Source: Amycolatopsis echigonensis
GTDB lineage: Bacteria; Actinomycetota; Actinomycetes; Mycobacteriales; Pseudonocardiaceae
Reading direction: 5' to 3'
DNA: 64,000 nucleotides
Assembly (NCBI RefSeq): GCF_014174495.1
Contig: NZ_JACJHR010000018.1
Span: 62,001 to 126,000 of the forward strand
Part shown: positions 31,481-39,764 of the stretch, in pieces
Position numbering within the stretch: position 1 is the first letter of the stretch
How the letters are laid out: each line of letters begins with the position of its first letter
Program-made: the position numbers and the translations under genes
The notes under the pieces: generated by a model
What the model saw: only the letters and a program-made list of their open reading frames with translations
What the model was told of the DNA's origin: nothing
Databases searched by the model: none

Positions 31481-32042
31481 GTCCGGGAACTCGCGGAGGT
31501 AGTCGCTCGGGGAGGGTTCGGGGCTGTCTGTCCGGAGGTGGTTGCCGGAGGTTTTCGGGCCGGTATTCGCGGTGCTGTGCGGAAAAGGGCTCAAGTGATG
31601 GCACCGGGCGGCGGTGCGATTCTTGATGCGCCGCCGGGCGGGTTACCGCACAGGCAACGAAACCCGTCGGCTGGCGGTGCGCCGATCGGGGTCCGGTAAC
31701 TCGCGGAGGTTGTCGCTCAACGAGGAATCGAGACTGTCTGCCCGGAGGTGGTTGCCGGAGGTCTTCGGGCCGATATTCGCGACACTGTGCGGGAAAGCGT
31801 TCGAGTGATGGCACCGGGCGGCGGTGCGATTCTTGATGCGCCGCCGCTCGATCGCCGGTGTCTCGCCGCCGGGCGGATTACCGCACAGGCAACGAAACCC
31901 GTCGGCTGGCGGTGCGCCGATCGGGGTCCGGGAACTCGCGGAGGTTGTCGCTCAACGAGGAACCGGGACTGTCTGCCCGGAGGTGGTTGCCGGAGGTCTT
32001 CGGGCCGATATTCGCGACACTGTGCGGAAAAGTGCTCAAGTG
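31481..32042 (-). repeat. Two and a half tandem copies of a 210-235 bp repeat
   Basis: Copies start at 31481, 31691 and 31926, each with GTCCGG(G/T)AACTCGCGGAGGT. They share CGGAGGTGGTTGCCGGAGGT and GTGATGGCACCGGGCGGCGG. The second has a 25-bp insertion and the third stops after about 117 bp. On the minus strand the unit encodes ANIGPKTSGNHLRADS-like peptides, which are the C-terminus of the adjacent DUF6292-like gene. The array therefore looks like tandem duplication of that gene's 3' end. Confidence 0.8.
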
Positions 32043-32597
32043 CGCCGCCAGGGTTGTCCGGTCGAGCTGGGCGGGGACTGGGCTGAGCTGTCCGTCGCGG
32101 TGTCCGTCGAGGACGTCGGCGACGAATTGCGCGACGGCGCCGGGCGGCGGTGCGATGTGGCCGCGGAGGCGGCAGATCGCGGGCGGCTGGTCATTGCCGC
32201 GCGGTTCGATGGCGATGGACCAGCCTAGCCGTTCGTCCCAGACGAGCATCAGGTCGTGCTCGGGATGCCCGGCGGTACGGGACACGAGGCCGAGGTAGGC
32301 GGTGGCGGTGTCGGTGACCTCGTGCGTCACCGCGTCGAGGGGGACACCGACGCGCTCGGCCACTTGGCTGACGTAGCCCGCCAGCGCGGAATCCAAGGTC
32401 GGCGTCGCGGCACTGGGGGCTGGTTTGAGGTCCAAAATCGACAAAAGAAGGCTTTCGTCGTGCGGATCGCGAGCCATGCGGGCCACTGTGCGGGCCGCGC
32501 GGACGCGGCTCTCCTCGTGGTCGCGCAGGTGGCGAGCACGGCTGGAGGCGTGCTGCGCCGCCGGTCCTTCAGCTGGCCGGTCGAGGGTTGAGGTCAC
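31878..32597 (-). CDS. DUF6292-like protein with C-terminus inside a repeat array
   Basis: 239 residues. An N-terminal charged helix (RVRAARTVARMARDPHDESL) is followed by the DUF6292-like core: LAGYVSQVAERVGVPLDAV, TATAYLGLVSRTAGHPEHDL, LVWDERLGWSIAIEPRG and PPPGAVAQFVADVLDGHR. After about residue 190 the sequence (HSVANIGPKTSGNHLRADSP) is encoded by the third copy of the tandem repeat and ends in the second. The native tail may have been altered by the duplication. Function is unknown. It faces the paralogue at 30734. Confidence 0.7.
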   Translation of the reverse strand: MTSTLDRPAEGPAAQHASSRARHLRDHEESRVRAARTVARMARDPHDESLLLSILDLKPAPSAATPTLDSALAGYVSQVAERVGVPLDAVTHEVTDTATAYLGLVSRTAGHPEHDLMLVWDERLGWSIAIEPRGNDQPPAICRLRGHIAPPPGAVAQFVADVLDGHRDGQLSPVPAQLDRTTLAAHLSTFPHSVANIGPKTSGNHLRADSPGSSLSDNLREFPDPDRRTASRRVSLPVR

Positions 32598-32706
32598 GGT
32601 CTGCGCCTCGAAACCCGGAACGTCGAATGCGGCGGCGAGGCGGGCGGGCGAGTGGGCCCGGCGGGACGTCCGCGACGACGCGGACGCCCGGCCGAGGTGG
32701 CGGTGG

Positions 32707-32910
32707 TCAGAGGACCGACACCGCCGTGGCCTGCGGGCCGCGGTTGCCCTGGCCGATGTCGAACTGCACCCGGGCGTTCTCGTCGAGGCTGCGGAAACCG
32801 CCGCCGGAGATTTCCGAGTAGTGGACGAAGACGTCGCTGCCGCCGTCGTCGGGGGCGATGAAGCCGAATCCCTTTTCGGAATTGAACCACTTCACGGTGC
32901 CTTGGGTCAT
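32707..32910 (-). CDS. Cold shock protein
   Basis: 67 residues, a single OB-fold cold-shock domain. [20 protein letters not shown] contains RNP1 (KGFGFI), and DVFVHYSEI contains RNP2. The end is [13 protein letters not shown]. It binds single-stranded RNA or DNA as an RNA chaperone. AAGGA precedes ATG 32910 by 8 bp. A longer frame upstream lacks homology and probably corresponds to the 5' leader typical of csp genes. It is convergent with nothing and stands alone. Confidence 0.95.
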   Translation of the reverse strand: MTQGTVKWFNSEKGFGFIAPDDGGSDVFVHYSEISGGGFRSLDENARVQFDIGQGNRGPQATAVSVL

Positions 32911-33329
32911 AGAGACATTCCTTGTCGCGTCGAACATGCGGCACCACCTCGTCCGAGGGGGCCGGGCTGCGAGCGGAAATCCGGGAATCCTGAGAGGCAC
33001 CAAGACGACGCTCGCCAAAAACCTCTGCGGCGTCGAGAACAACGAGCACAAAAATCTTCAACCGTGATCAGTGGAGCACGCGGGCAGGCGTGCCGTCAAG
33101 CGAGGGCCTCTGGTGGTGGTTGCCCGCCGAAGCGCGTAACGTCGAGGCTGGCAGGCTCGTGCCCCGCTTCCGACCCTGGGTCACAAGGAGCCTTCACGAC
33201 GCCGTCCGACCTGCCGCCAAGCCTCTGACCGACGACAGTGCGCCGGCCTTCGCCCGGCGCCGCCGTTCCGTGCTCATTTTTCCTCGCTGGCCGTGTTCGC
33301 CTGCCCGGCCCCTTCCCAAGGAGTTTTTG
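32911..33329. other. Divergent gap between csp and desaturase genes
   Basis: This holds the csp 5' leader on the minus strand and the desaturase leader on the plus strand. No further gene was recognised. AAGGAG at 33318-33323 is a strong ribosome binding site for a short upstream frame. Confidence 0.4.
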
Positions 33330-33497
33330 TTGCGCACAACCGTACGTTCCCGCACTGCCCGGGCACCGGTCTCGCCGGTGCTGTTCAGCCACCCGGTCTC
33401 GCACTCCGCCGGACGCACGCTGTCCGAGGCCGATCAGCGCCGCACCCGCGGCGTTCGGTTCTCCTCCGTCGCCGCGCCGGCGAGGCGGTACTGGTGA
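33330..33497 (+). CDS. Putative 55-residue upstream ORF coupled to the desaturase
   Basis: A TTG start 6 nt after a perfect AAGGAG opens a frame of 55 residues. It includes PVSPVLFSHPVSHSAGRTLS and ends RRYW. Its TGA overlaps the GTG start of the desaturase (GTGA), which itself has only a modest ribosome binding site. This suggests translational coupling. No family was recognised. It might also be a remnant of a longer desaturase N-terminus separated by a frameshift. Confidence 0.4.
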   Translation: MRTTVRSRTARAPVSPVLFSHPVSHSAGRTLSEADQRRTRGVRFSSVAAPARRYW

Positions 33498-34510
33498 ACG
33501 ACAGCGCGCCGGGTTCCTACCGTCATCTGCTCTCCGAAGTCCGCGAGGCCGGGCTGCTGCGCCGCCGCCGCGGCTACTACGCAGTCGTGATCACCGCGAA
33601 CCTGATGGTGTTCGCCGGAGCGTGGGTCGCGTTCGCGTTCCTGGGCGACACGTGGTGGCAGCTGCTGATCGCGGCCGTGCTGGCCGTGGTGTTCGCCCAG
33701 CTGGCGTTCGTGGGACACGACGCCGGGCACAAGCAGATTTTCCGGACCCGCCGCCCGAACGACGCGGTCGGCGTCGTGCACGGCGGTCTGGTGGGCATGA
33801 GCTACCAGTGGTGGATCGACGGGCACAACCGCCACCACGCCAACCCCAACCACGAGGACCACGACCCCGACCTCGACATCCCCGCGCTCGCCTTCACCAG
33901 GGGGCAAGCCCGCCTGAAACAGGGCTTCCTCCGCTGGATGGCCAAGAACCAGGCGTTCCTGTTCTTCCCCTTGCTCACCCTCGAGGGGCTGAACCTGCAC
34001 GTGTCCGGCATCCGGGCGGTGTGGCGCGGCGAGACGAAGATGCGCCGCGTGGAGGGCGCACTGCTCACCGCGCACATCGCGGCGTACCTGACGGTGGTGT
34101 TCCTCGTCCTCTCGCCGGGCCTCGCGGTCGCGTTCGTCGTGGTGCACCAGGCGTTGTGGGGCGTTTACATGGGCTGTTCCTTCGCGCCGAACCACAAGGG
34201 AATGCCCACGATGACCGGGCGGCCCGTCGATTTCCTGCAGCGGCAAGTGCTCACCTCGCGCAACATCCGCGGCGGGAGGATGGTCGACTTCGTGCTCGGC
34301 GGGCTGAACTACCAGATCGAGCACCACCTTTTCCCCAGCATGCCCCGTCCGCATCTGCGCCGTGCCCAGCCGATCGTGGAACGCTTCTGCCTTCGCCACG
34401 ACATCCCTTACGCCCAGACCGGTTTGCTGCGCTCCTACCGCCACGTCCTCGAGCACTTGCATCACCTCGGCGCGCCGCTGCGAGCGGCGGACCGCGTCCC
34501 CGGCGCCTGA
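33494..34510 (+). CDS. Membrane fatty acid desaturase
   Basis: 338 residues from GTG 33494. The three histidine boxes of di-iron membrane desaturases are present: HDAGH near residue 76, HNRHH near 113 and QIEHH near 276. Hydrophobic spans flank them (VVITANLMVFAGAWVAFAF, LLIAAVLAVVFAQLAFVG). The late NYQIEHHLFPSMPRPHL matches the acyl-lipid or acyl-CoA desaturase group. Location beside a cold-shock gene fits a role in adjusting membrane fluidity, though this is inferred. Regioselectivity cannot be told. The start overlaps a short upstream frame. Confidence 0.9.
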   Translation: MNDSAPGSYRHLLSEVREAGLLRRRRGYYAVVITANLMVFAGAWVAFAFLGDTWWQLLIAAVLAVVFAQLAFVGHDAGHKQIFRTRRPNDAVGVVHGGLVGMSYQWWIDGHNRHHANPNHEDHDPDLDIPALAFTRGQARLKQGFLRWMAKNQAFLFFPLLTLEGLNLHVSGIRAVWRGETKMRRVEGALLTAHIAAYLTVVFLVLSPGLAVAFVVVHQALWGVYMGCSFAPNHKGMPTMTGRPVDFLQRQVLTSRNIRGGRMVDFVLGGLNYQIEHHLFPSMPRPHLRRAQPIVERFCLRHDIPYAQTGLLRSYRHVLEHLHHLGAPLRAADRVPGA

Positions 34511-34627
34511 CCGGGGCACCGCTCACCACCGTCCTTCCCGTAATGCGGTCGACCGTGCCTGCACGGAAGATGAGGATCGACGTCTCCCGGCGTGGATACC
34601 CCTGGCGCGTATGAGGAGGTGACCGGA

Positions 34628-35818
34628 GTGGGTGCGATCGGACATGCGCTGGCGCTGGCCGGCTCGATGACCTGGGACATCCTGTGGGCACTCGTGCTGG
34701 GGTTCCTGCTGTCCGCGGTGGTGCAGGCGGTCGTGCGCAAGTCCACGATCGTGCGGCTCATGGGCGACGACCGCCCGCGCACCCTGGCGGTGGCCTCCCT
34801 GCTCGGCGCGGCGTCCTCGTCCTGCTCGTACGCGGCGGTCGCGCTCGCCCGCTCGTTGTTTCGCAAGGGTGCGGACTTCACCGCGGCCATGGCGTTCGAG
34901 ATCGGCTCGACCAACCTGGTCGTCGAACTGGGCGTCATCATGGCCCTGCTGATGGGCTGGCAGTTCACCGCCGCGGAGTTCGTCGGCGGCCCGATCATGA
35001 TCGTGCTGCTGGCGGTTCTGTTCCGGCTCTTCGTGCGGAAACGGCTTGTCGACAAAGCGCGGGAGCAGGCAGAGCGCGGGCTGGCCGGCTCGATGGAAGG
35101 CCACGCCGCGATGGACATGTCCGTGCGGGGCGGCGGTTCCTTCGCCAAGCGGCTGTTCTCCCGGGACGGCTTCACCTCGGTGGCGCACGTGTTCGTCATG
35201 GAATGGGCCGCGATCCTGCGCGACCTGGTCATCGGCCTGCTGATCGCCGGCGCGGTCGCCGCGTGGGTGCCGGAATCGTTCTGGCGCGCGTTCTTCTTCA
35301 CCGACCACCCGGTGGTCTCCGCGCTGTGGGGACCGCTCGTCGGCCCGGTCGTGGCGATGCTGTCGTTCGTCTGCTCCATCGGCAACGTCCCGCTGGCCGC
35401 GGTGCTGTGGAACGGCGGCATCAGCTTCGGCGGCGTCGTCGCGTTCATTTTCGCCGACCTGCTGATCCTGCCGATCCTGAACATCTACCGGAAGTACTAC
35501 GGCACCCGGATGACCCTGGTGCTGCTCGGTGCTTTCTACGCGGCCATGGTCGGCGCGGGCTATCTGGTCGAGCTGATCTTCGGGACCGCCGGTCTCATCC
35601 CGGCCCAGCGGTCCGCGACCGTGATGCGGGAAGGCATCTCGTGGAACTACACGACCTGGCTCAACATCGCCTTCCTCGTCCTCGCGGCCGCGCTGCTCGT
35701 CCGGTTCTTCCGCACCGGCGGCCGGGACATGCTGCGCATGATGGGCGGATCACCGGACGGGGCCGCCGAACACGACCACAGCGGGCACGATTCCCATCCC
35801 GGCCACGACCAGCCGTAG
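34628..35818 (+). CDS. DUF318/ArsP-like permease with His-rich tail
   Basis: 396 residues from GTG 34628, 8 nt after GAGGAGG. About eight membrane spans are visible, including MTWDILWALVLGFLLSAVV, LVVELGVIMALLMGWQF and VVAMLSFVCSIGNVPLAAVL. GAASSSCSYAAVALARSLF and FVCSIGNVPL are conserved pore-type motifs of the DUF318 permease family, which includes ArsP organoarsenical exporters. The C-terminus EHDHSGHDSHPGHDQP is a metal-binding-like histidine tail. Substrate is unknown; a metal or metalloid is possible. No ArsR-type regulator is adjacent. Confidence 0.85.
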   Translation: MGAIGHALALAGSMTWDILWALVLGFLLSAVVQAVVRKSTIVRLMGDDRPRTLAVASLLGAASSSCSYAAVALARSLFRKGADFTAAMAFEIGSTNLVVELGVIMALLMGWQFTAAEFVGGPIMIVLLAVLFRLFVRKRLVDKAREQAERGLAGSMEGHAAMDMSVRGGGSFAKRLFSRDGFTSVAHVFVMEWAAILRDLVIGLLIAGAVAAWVPESFWRAFFFTDHPVVSALWGPLVGPVVAMLSFVCSIGNVPLAAVLWNGGISFGGVVAFIFADLLILPILNIYRKYYGTRMTLVLLGAFYAAMVGAGYLVELIFGTAGLIPAQRSATVMREGISWNYTTWLNIAFLVLAAALLVRFFRTGGRDMLRMMGGSPDGAAEHDHSGHDSHPGHDQP

Positions 35819-35857
35819 CGGCGGCATTCCCGGCCTTGGGTTTCGCCGCCGGGTCTA

Positions 35858-35911
35858 TGTCCATTGTGGACTCTCAGCACCGTATCCGACGGCAGATGTC
35901 CACAACGGACA
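35858..35911. repeat. Pair of TGTCC-N5-GGACW palindromes
   Basis: TGTCC-ATTGT-GGACT (35858-35872) and TGTCC-ACAAC-GGACA (35897-35911) lie 39 bp apart in a gap between two convergent genes. No promoter is expected here. The role is unknown. Confidence 0.4.
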
Positions 35912-35924
35912 CATCCCTCGGCCC

Positions 35925-36878
35925 CTACATTTCGTGCTCCCAGGACCCGCGCGTGTCGACGTTCGCGGCGTCCGCCAGCGTTTCCAGTTCCGCGATCTCC
36001 TCGTCGGCGAGCTCGAGGTCGCGAGCGCGGACCAAACCGTCGACGTGCTCCGGCTTCGTGACTCCGATGATCGGCGTGGTGCCCTTGGCGATGGCCCACG
36101 CGGTGGCGACGTCGGCGGCGGACGTGCCTCGGGTCTCGCCGATGTCCCGCATCCGGTCCGTCAGCGTCCGCAGCCGGGGCAGGATGCCGTTGTACACCGC
36201 CGCCCGGCTGCTGCCCTCCGGCAACGGGTTGGCCGGGCTGTACTTGCCGGTCAGGGCCCCTTGCTCGAGGACCATGTAGGAGAAGAACGGCACGCCGCGC
36301 TCGCGGCAATGGTCGAGGATGCCCGTGCGCTCGGAGCCGCGGTACAGGAGGCTGTAGTGGTTCTGCACCGCCTCCACGCGGAAGCCCGCCTCGCCGAGGA
36401 TCCGGTCGGCGAGAGCGATCTCCTGCAGGTTGTGGTTCGAGACGCCGACCTGCTTGATCCGGCCGCTTCGCAGCAGCGGAATCAGGAACGGGGTCCAACG
36501 GGCGACGTCGGCCGGGTTGTGGATCCAGTACAGATCCACGTAATCCGTGCCCAGCCGGGCGAGGCTCTGCTCCAGCATGGCCGAGACCGGGTCGTCGCCG
36601 TCGCCCGCGATCTGCGGAGTGAACTTCGTCGACAGCTGGTACTCGCTGCGGTCATAGCCCATCAGCGCCTGGGCGAGAACTGTCTCCGAGCGGCCCATGC
36701 CGTACACCGCGGCGCTGTCCCACAAGGTGAATCCGCTCGACTGCGCCTTCTCGACGACCTCTCGCAGGCCGGATTCGCTCAGTCGACTGCCGAAGTAGCC
36801 GTCGCCCGCTTCGCCGCTGTCTCCCCAGGCCCAGGTGCCCAGCGCCGCCGCTGGCACAGTCAGCGTCTTGCTCGTCAT
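35925..36878 (-). CDS. Aldo/keto reductase
   Basis: 317 residues, a (beta/alpha)8 NADPH-dependent carbonyl reductase. The catalytic tyrosine and aspartate lie in FTLWDSAAVYGMGRSETVL near residues 50-70. The lysine is in YQLSTKFTPQIAG, and YVDLYWIHNP holds the His. TPIIGVTKPEHVDGLVRA near the end is the cofactor-binding region. Substrate is unknown. It is divergent from an XRE/MmyB regulator 129 bp away, a pairing common in actinomycetes, and probably under that regulator's control through the GGGGGT/ACCCCC dyad. Confidence 0.92.
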   Translation of the reverse strand: MTSKTLTVPAAALGTWAWGDSGEAGDGYFGSRLSESGLREVVEKAQSSGFTLWDSAAVYGMGRSETVLAQALMGYDRSEYQLSTKFTPQIAGDGDDPVSAMLEQSLARLGTDYVDLYWIHNPADVARWTPFLIPLLRSGRIKQVGVSNHNLQEIALADRILGEAGFRVEAVQNHYSLLYRGSERTGILDHCRERGVPFFSYMVLEQGALTGKYSPANPLPEGSSRAAVYNGILPRLRTLTDRMRDIGETRGTSAADVATAWAIAKGTTPIIGVTKPEHVDGLVRARDLELADEEIAELETLADAANVDTRGSWEHEM

Positions 36879-36953
36879 GTCTTGCCTCCGGTGTCCGAAC
36901 GTTCGATTCCCAGAAGACCGCGATCTCCGGCCCCGGGGAAGGTCGCGTTCACC

Positions 36954-36974
36954 GGGGGTACAACGTCAACCCCC
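36954..36974. promoter_or_regulatory. Dyad in the reductase/regulator gap
   Basis: GGGGGT-N9-ACCCCC is a perfect 6-bp dyad. TATCGT at 36995-37000 lies 7 bp before the regulator ATG, suggesting a leaderless transcript whose -35 region would overlap the dyad. Confidence 0.45.
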
Positions 36975-37007
36975 TTCGCGGCGTGACCAGCGGCTATCGT
37001 GAACGGC

Positions 37008-37949
37008 ATGGACCAGCAGCCGGCCAATCGCGGCGAAATCCGGGACTTCCTCGTCAGCCGGCGCGCCAGGATCACCCCGGCGCAGGCCGGGCTGCCGACC
37101 AGCTCGCGTCGCCGGGTCGCCGGGCTGCGGCGGGAGGAGGTCGCCGTCCTCGCCGGGGTCAGCACGGACTGGTACACGCGGCTGGAGAAAGGACACATCG
37201 GCGGCGTGTCCGAAGACGCCCTCGCCGCGGTCGCTCGCGCCCTGCGCCTGGACGACGACGAACGCACCTACCTGTTCGACCTGGCCCGGTCGTCGCGGCC
37301 GGCGAGCCGCACGCCGTCGCGTCGCCGGGACGTCGAGATCCCGGCCCGGGTCCAGTGGCTGCTCGACTCCATGACGATGTCCTCGGCGTTCGTGCGCAAC
37401 GGCCGCGCGGACCTCGTCGCCAGCAACCCCCTGGCCCGAGCCCTGTTCGCGCCGATGTTCGACAGCGCCACCGTCGACCGGCGCGGCCGCCCCAACCTCG
37501 CCCGCTACATCTTCCTCGACCTCGGAGCGCGCGACTTCTTCGTCGACTGGGACGCCGCCGGCATGGCCACCGCCGCCCTGCTGCGCGCCGAGGTCGGACG
37601 CGAGCCTCGCGACCGGGCACTGCGCGAACTCGTCGGCGAGCTGTCGACCCTCAGCCCCGAGTTCCGCGGCCACTGGGCCACGCACGACGTCCTGATGCGC
37701 CACGACGGCATCAAGCGGCTCCAGCACCCGGAGGTCGGGCGACTCGAACTGATCTTCCAGTCCCTCGACCTGCCCCTGTCCGGCCGGGCCGTGCACGACC
37801 TGGTCGTCTATACGGCCGAACCCGGGAGTGCGTCCGAGGATCGGCTGAAACTCATGGCCAGCTGGGCAGCCACGCAGTCCCGCGCGGTGCGGGACGCTTC
37901 GGAAGGAGTCGCCAGTGACGGGGCAAGCAGCCCGTCCGCGGACCAGTAA
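37008..37949 (+). CDS. XRE-family regulator with MmyB-like ligand domain
   Basis: 313 residues. An N-terminal helix-turn-helix has EIRDFLVSRRARITPAQAGL, then RRVAGLRREEVAVLAGVSTD and WYTRLEKGHIGGVSEDALAA. The rest is the PAS-like MmyB domain with IPARVQWLLDSM and RGRPNLARYIFLD. In actinobacteria such regulators sit beside oxidoreductase genes and repress them. The divergent neighbour is an aldo/keto reductase. ATG 37008 is preferred to GTG 36999 because it fits a leaderless start. The ligand is unknown, possibly a fatty acid. Confidence 0.92.
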   Translation: MDQQPANRGEIRDFLVSRRARITPAQAGLPTSSRRRVAGLRREEVAVLAGVSTDWYTRLEKGHIGGVSEDALAAVARALRLDDDERTYLFDLARSSRPASRTPSRRRDVEIPARVQWLLDSMTMSSAFVRNGRADLVASNPLARALFAPMFDSATVDRRGRPNLARYIFLDLGARDFFVDWDAAGMATAALLRAEVGREPRDRALRELVGELSTLSPEFRGHWATHDVLMRHDGIKRLQHPEVGRLELIFQSLDLPLSGRAVHDLVVYTAEPGSASEDRLKLMASWAATQSRAVRDASEGVASDGASSPSADQ

Positions 37950-37983
37950 CTTCCTGGGGAAGGCGCTGTCTTGGCTGCGGACT

Positions 37984-39456
37984 TCAGTGTCGGCAGGCCT
38001 GCGTACCGTGGCAGAGGGTCATCGCCCGCAGGGTGTCGTGCAGCTGTTGTGCTTTGTCCGCTGGTAACTGAGCGGCAGTGTTGTGCAGTTCCTGGGGATC
38101 TGTGCGGCGGTCGTAGTACTCCTTGGCGCCGTCGGCGTATTCGACGTAGGTGTAGTCGGCGCTGCGGATGGCCTCGTAGGTGGTCGGGTTGCCGCTGTTC
38201 TTCGTCGGTTTGTCCGGGTCCGTCTTGTCGAAGTCGGGACCGTGGTGTTCGACCAGCCCGACACTGCGCCATGCCGGGGGCGTGGTGCCGTTCAGCAGCG
38301 GCAGCAAGCTTTCGCCGTCCACCTGTGCCGGGGTCGAGGCTCCGGCCAGCGCCTCGAAAGTCGGCCGGAGGTCGATGTTCTCCGCGGGCTGGTTCACTGT
38401 CGCGCCGGCTTTGACGCCGGGGCCGGTGACCACCAGCGGCACGTGCACATCGGTGTCGAACGCCGTCTGCTTTCCGGGGGTGAGCCGGTACTCGCCCATG
38501 TGGTAGCCGTTGTCCGAGGTGAAGACGAGGTCGGTGTTCCCGCGCACGCCGGCCTTGTCCAGCGCTGCTTGCACCGTGCCGATCATCTTGTCGACCGACT
38601 GCACGGCTTGCGCTCGCTTGCGGAAGTCCTTGTCGATCTTCTGTTTTTCCTGGTCGGTCAACGGTGTGCGGGACGCGAGCCACGACGGCGGCGAAGACGG
38701 CAGCGAGTCGAACGCGGGTCCGCGCGGTGCGGTGAGCCCGGGGAACGCGTTGGCGTCGCGGGGCGCGGGGGTGTAGGGGCTGTGCGGGGCGAAGGTGGCG
38801 AGTTCCAGGACGAACGGGGTGTGTCCGGCCGCCGAATCGGTGACGAACCGGGCGGCCTTGCCCGCCATGACGTCGACGAGGTAGTCCTCGGGTTTCTTGC
38901 CGTAGTGCTTGACCGTGCCGTTTTCGTTGAGGTCGTAGTTGAACTCCGGGTAACCGTTGCCGGCGACGTCCCATTCGTTCCAGCCGGGCGGGACTCCGTC
39001 GGACTTGGGGGTGTATCCGTTGAGGTATTTGCCCATCATCGCGGTGCGGTATCCGGCTTGTTGCAGCGAAGTCGCGTAGGTCGACTTGTCGTCGCCGCGG
39101 CCGTGGAACGTGGCGTAACCGCCGTCCTCGCCGCCATTGGTGAACACGCCGGTGTTGTGCGGAAGCATGCCGGTGAACAGCGACGACCGCGACGGGCAGC
39201 AGAGGGAATCGGTGACGGTGTAGTTGGCGAAGGACGTGCCGTTCTTGACCATGTCCTGCACGTGCGGCAGATACGGCAGCAGGTTCGTCGACAAATCGTC
39301 GGTGAGCACGAGGACGATGTTCGGCTTGCTGCCCGGCGCGCCAGGAGGCCCGGCGGCCTGGGGCGACACCGAACCGCCTGCCTCGCAGGCGACGGCCGTC
39401 GAGGCCACCGCCATCGCCAGCACCGAGATCAGAAACAAACGAGCGCGTTGCGGCAT
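37984..39456 (-). CDS. Lipoprotein sulfatase
   Basis: 490 residues. A signal sequence ends in the lipobox STAVAC near residue 24, so it should be a membrane-anchored exported lipoprotein. KPNIVLVLTDDLS provides the metal-binding aspartates. LCCPSRSSLFTGMLPHNTG contains the CxPSR motif whose cysteine becomes formylglycine. FTSDNGYHMGEY and the C-terminal DRRTDPQELHNTA are typical of arylsulfatases. It hydrolyses sulfate esters outside the cell; substrate is unknown. An activating enzyme must be encoded elsewhere. It is convergent with the XRE gene, and a nested dyad precedes it. Confidence 0.93.
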   Translation of the reverse strand: MPQRARLFLISVLAMAVASTAVACEAGGSVSPQAAGPPGAPGSKPNIVLVLTDDLSTNLLPYLPHVQDMVKNGTSFANYTVTDSLCCPSRSSLFTGMLPHNTGVFTNGGEDGGYATFHGRGDDKSTYATSLQQAGYRTAMMGKYLNGYTPKSDGVPPGWNEWDVAGNGYPEFNYDLNENGTVKHYGKKPEDYLVDVMAGKAARFVTDSAAGHTPFVLELATFAPHSPYTPAPRDANAFPGLTAPRGPAFDSLPSSPPSWLASRTPLTDQEKQKIDKDFRKRAQAVQSVDKMIGTVQAALDKAGVRGNTDLVFTSDNGYHMGEYRLTPGKQTAFDTDVHVPLVVTGPGVKAGATVNQPAENIDLRPTFEALAGASTPAQVDGESLLPLLNGTTPPAWRSVGLVEHHGPDFDKTDPDKPTKNSGNPTTYEAIRSADYTYVEYADGAKEYYDRRTDPQELHNTAAQLPADKAQQLHDTLRAMTLCHGTQACRH

Positions 39457-39475
39457 GCTCGCACGCTAGGACCGT

Positions 39476-39510
39476 GAGCTCCGAACTCGATTCGAGTTGT
39501 GTTCGAGCTC
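39476..39510. promoter_or_regulatory. Nested dyad upstream of the sulfatase gene
   Basis: GAGCTC (39476-39481 and 39505-39510) flanks AACTCGA-T-TCGAGTT (39484-39498), a perfect palindrome. It lies 20 bp upstream of the sulfatase start and may be its operator. The rest of the 39457-39764 gap holds no recognised gene. Confidence 0.45.
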
Positions 39511-39764
39511 GGTAAAGTTCGCTCGAACGTGCCGCGTGAGTTTCGCGGGGAATGACCTGGTCCGCGTCGCGCGAATGGACGATGACCGCACCGCCCGACA
39601 CGAGGTCGCACTGCCGGTTTCCTGCCGGTTCCCGGGCGGTTCGCTGGCTGGTCCGCGACGCCCCGCAGCCGCATCGTGGTCGGTGCGGCATCCCGGCTGC
39701 CGCACCGTACCCGTTCGGCGTCCTGGGACCCGGGCGGGCTTGTCTCTCGGAAGGGACTCTTGCG

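Noticed and set aside
31481..32042. CRISPR array
   Set aside because: Repeats are 210-235 bp, adjacent and without unique spacers. They are tandem duplications, and no cas gene is present.
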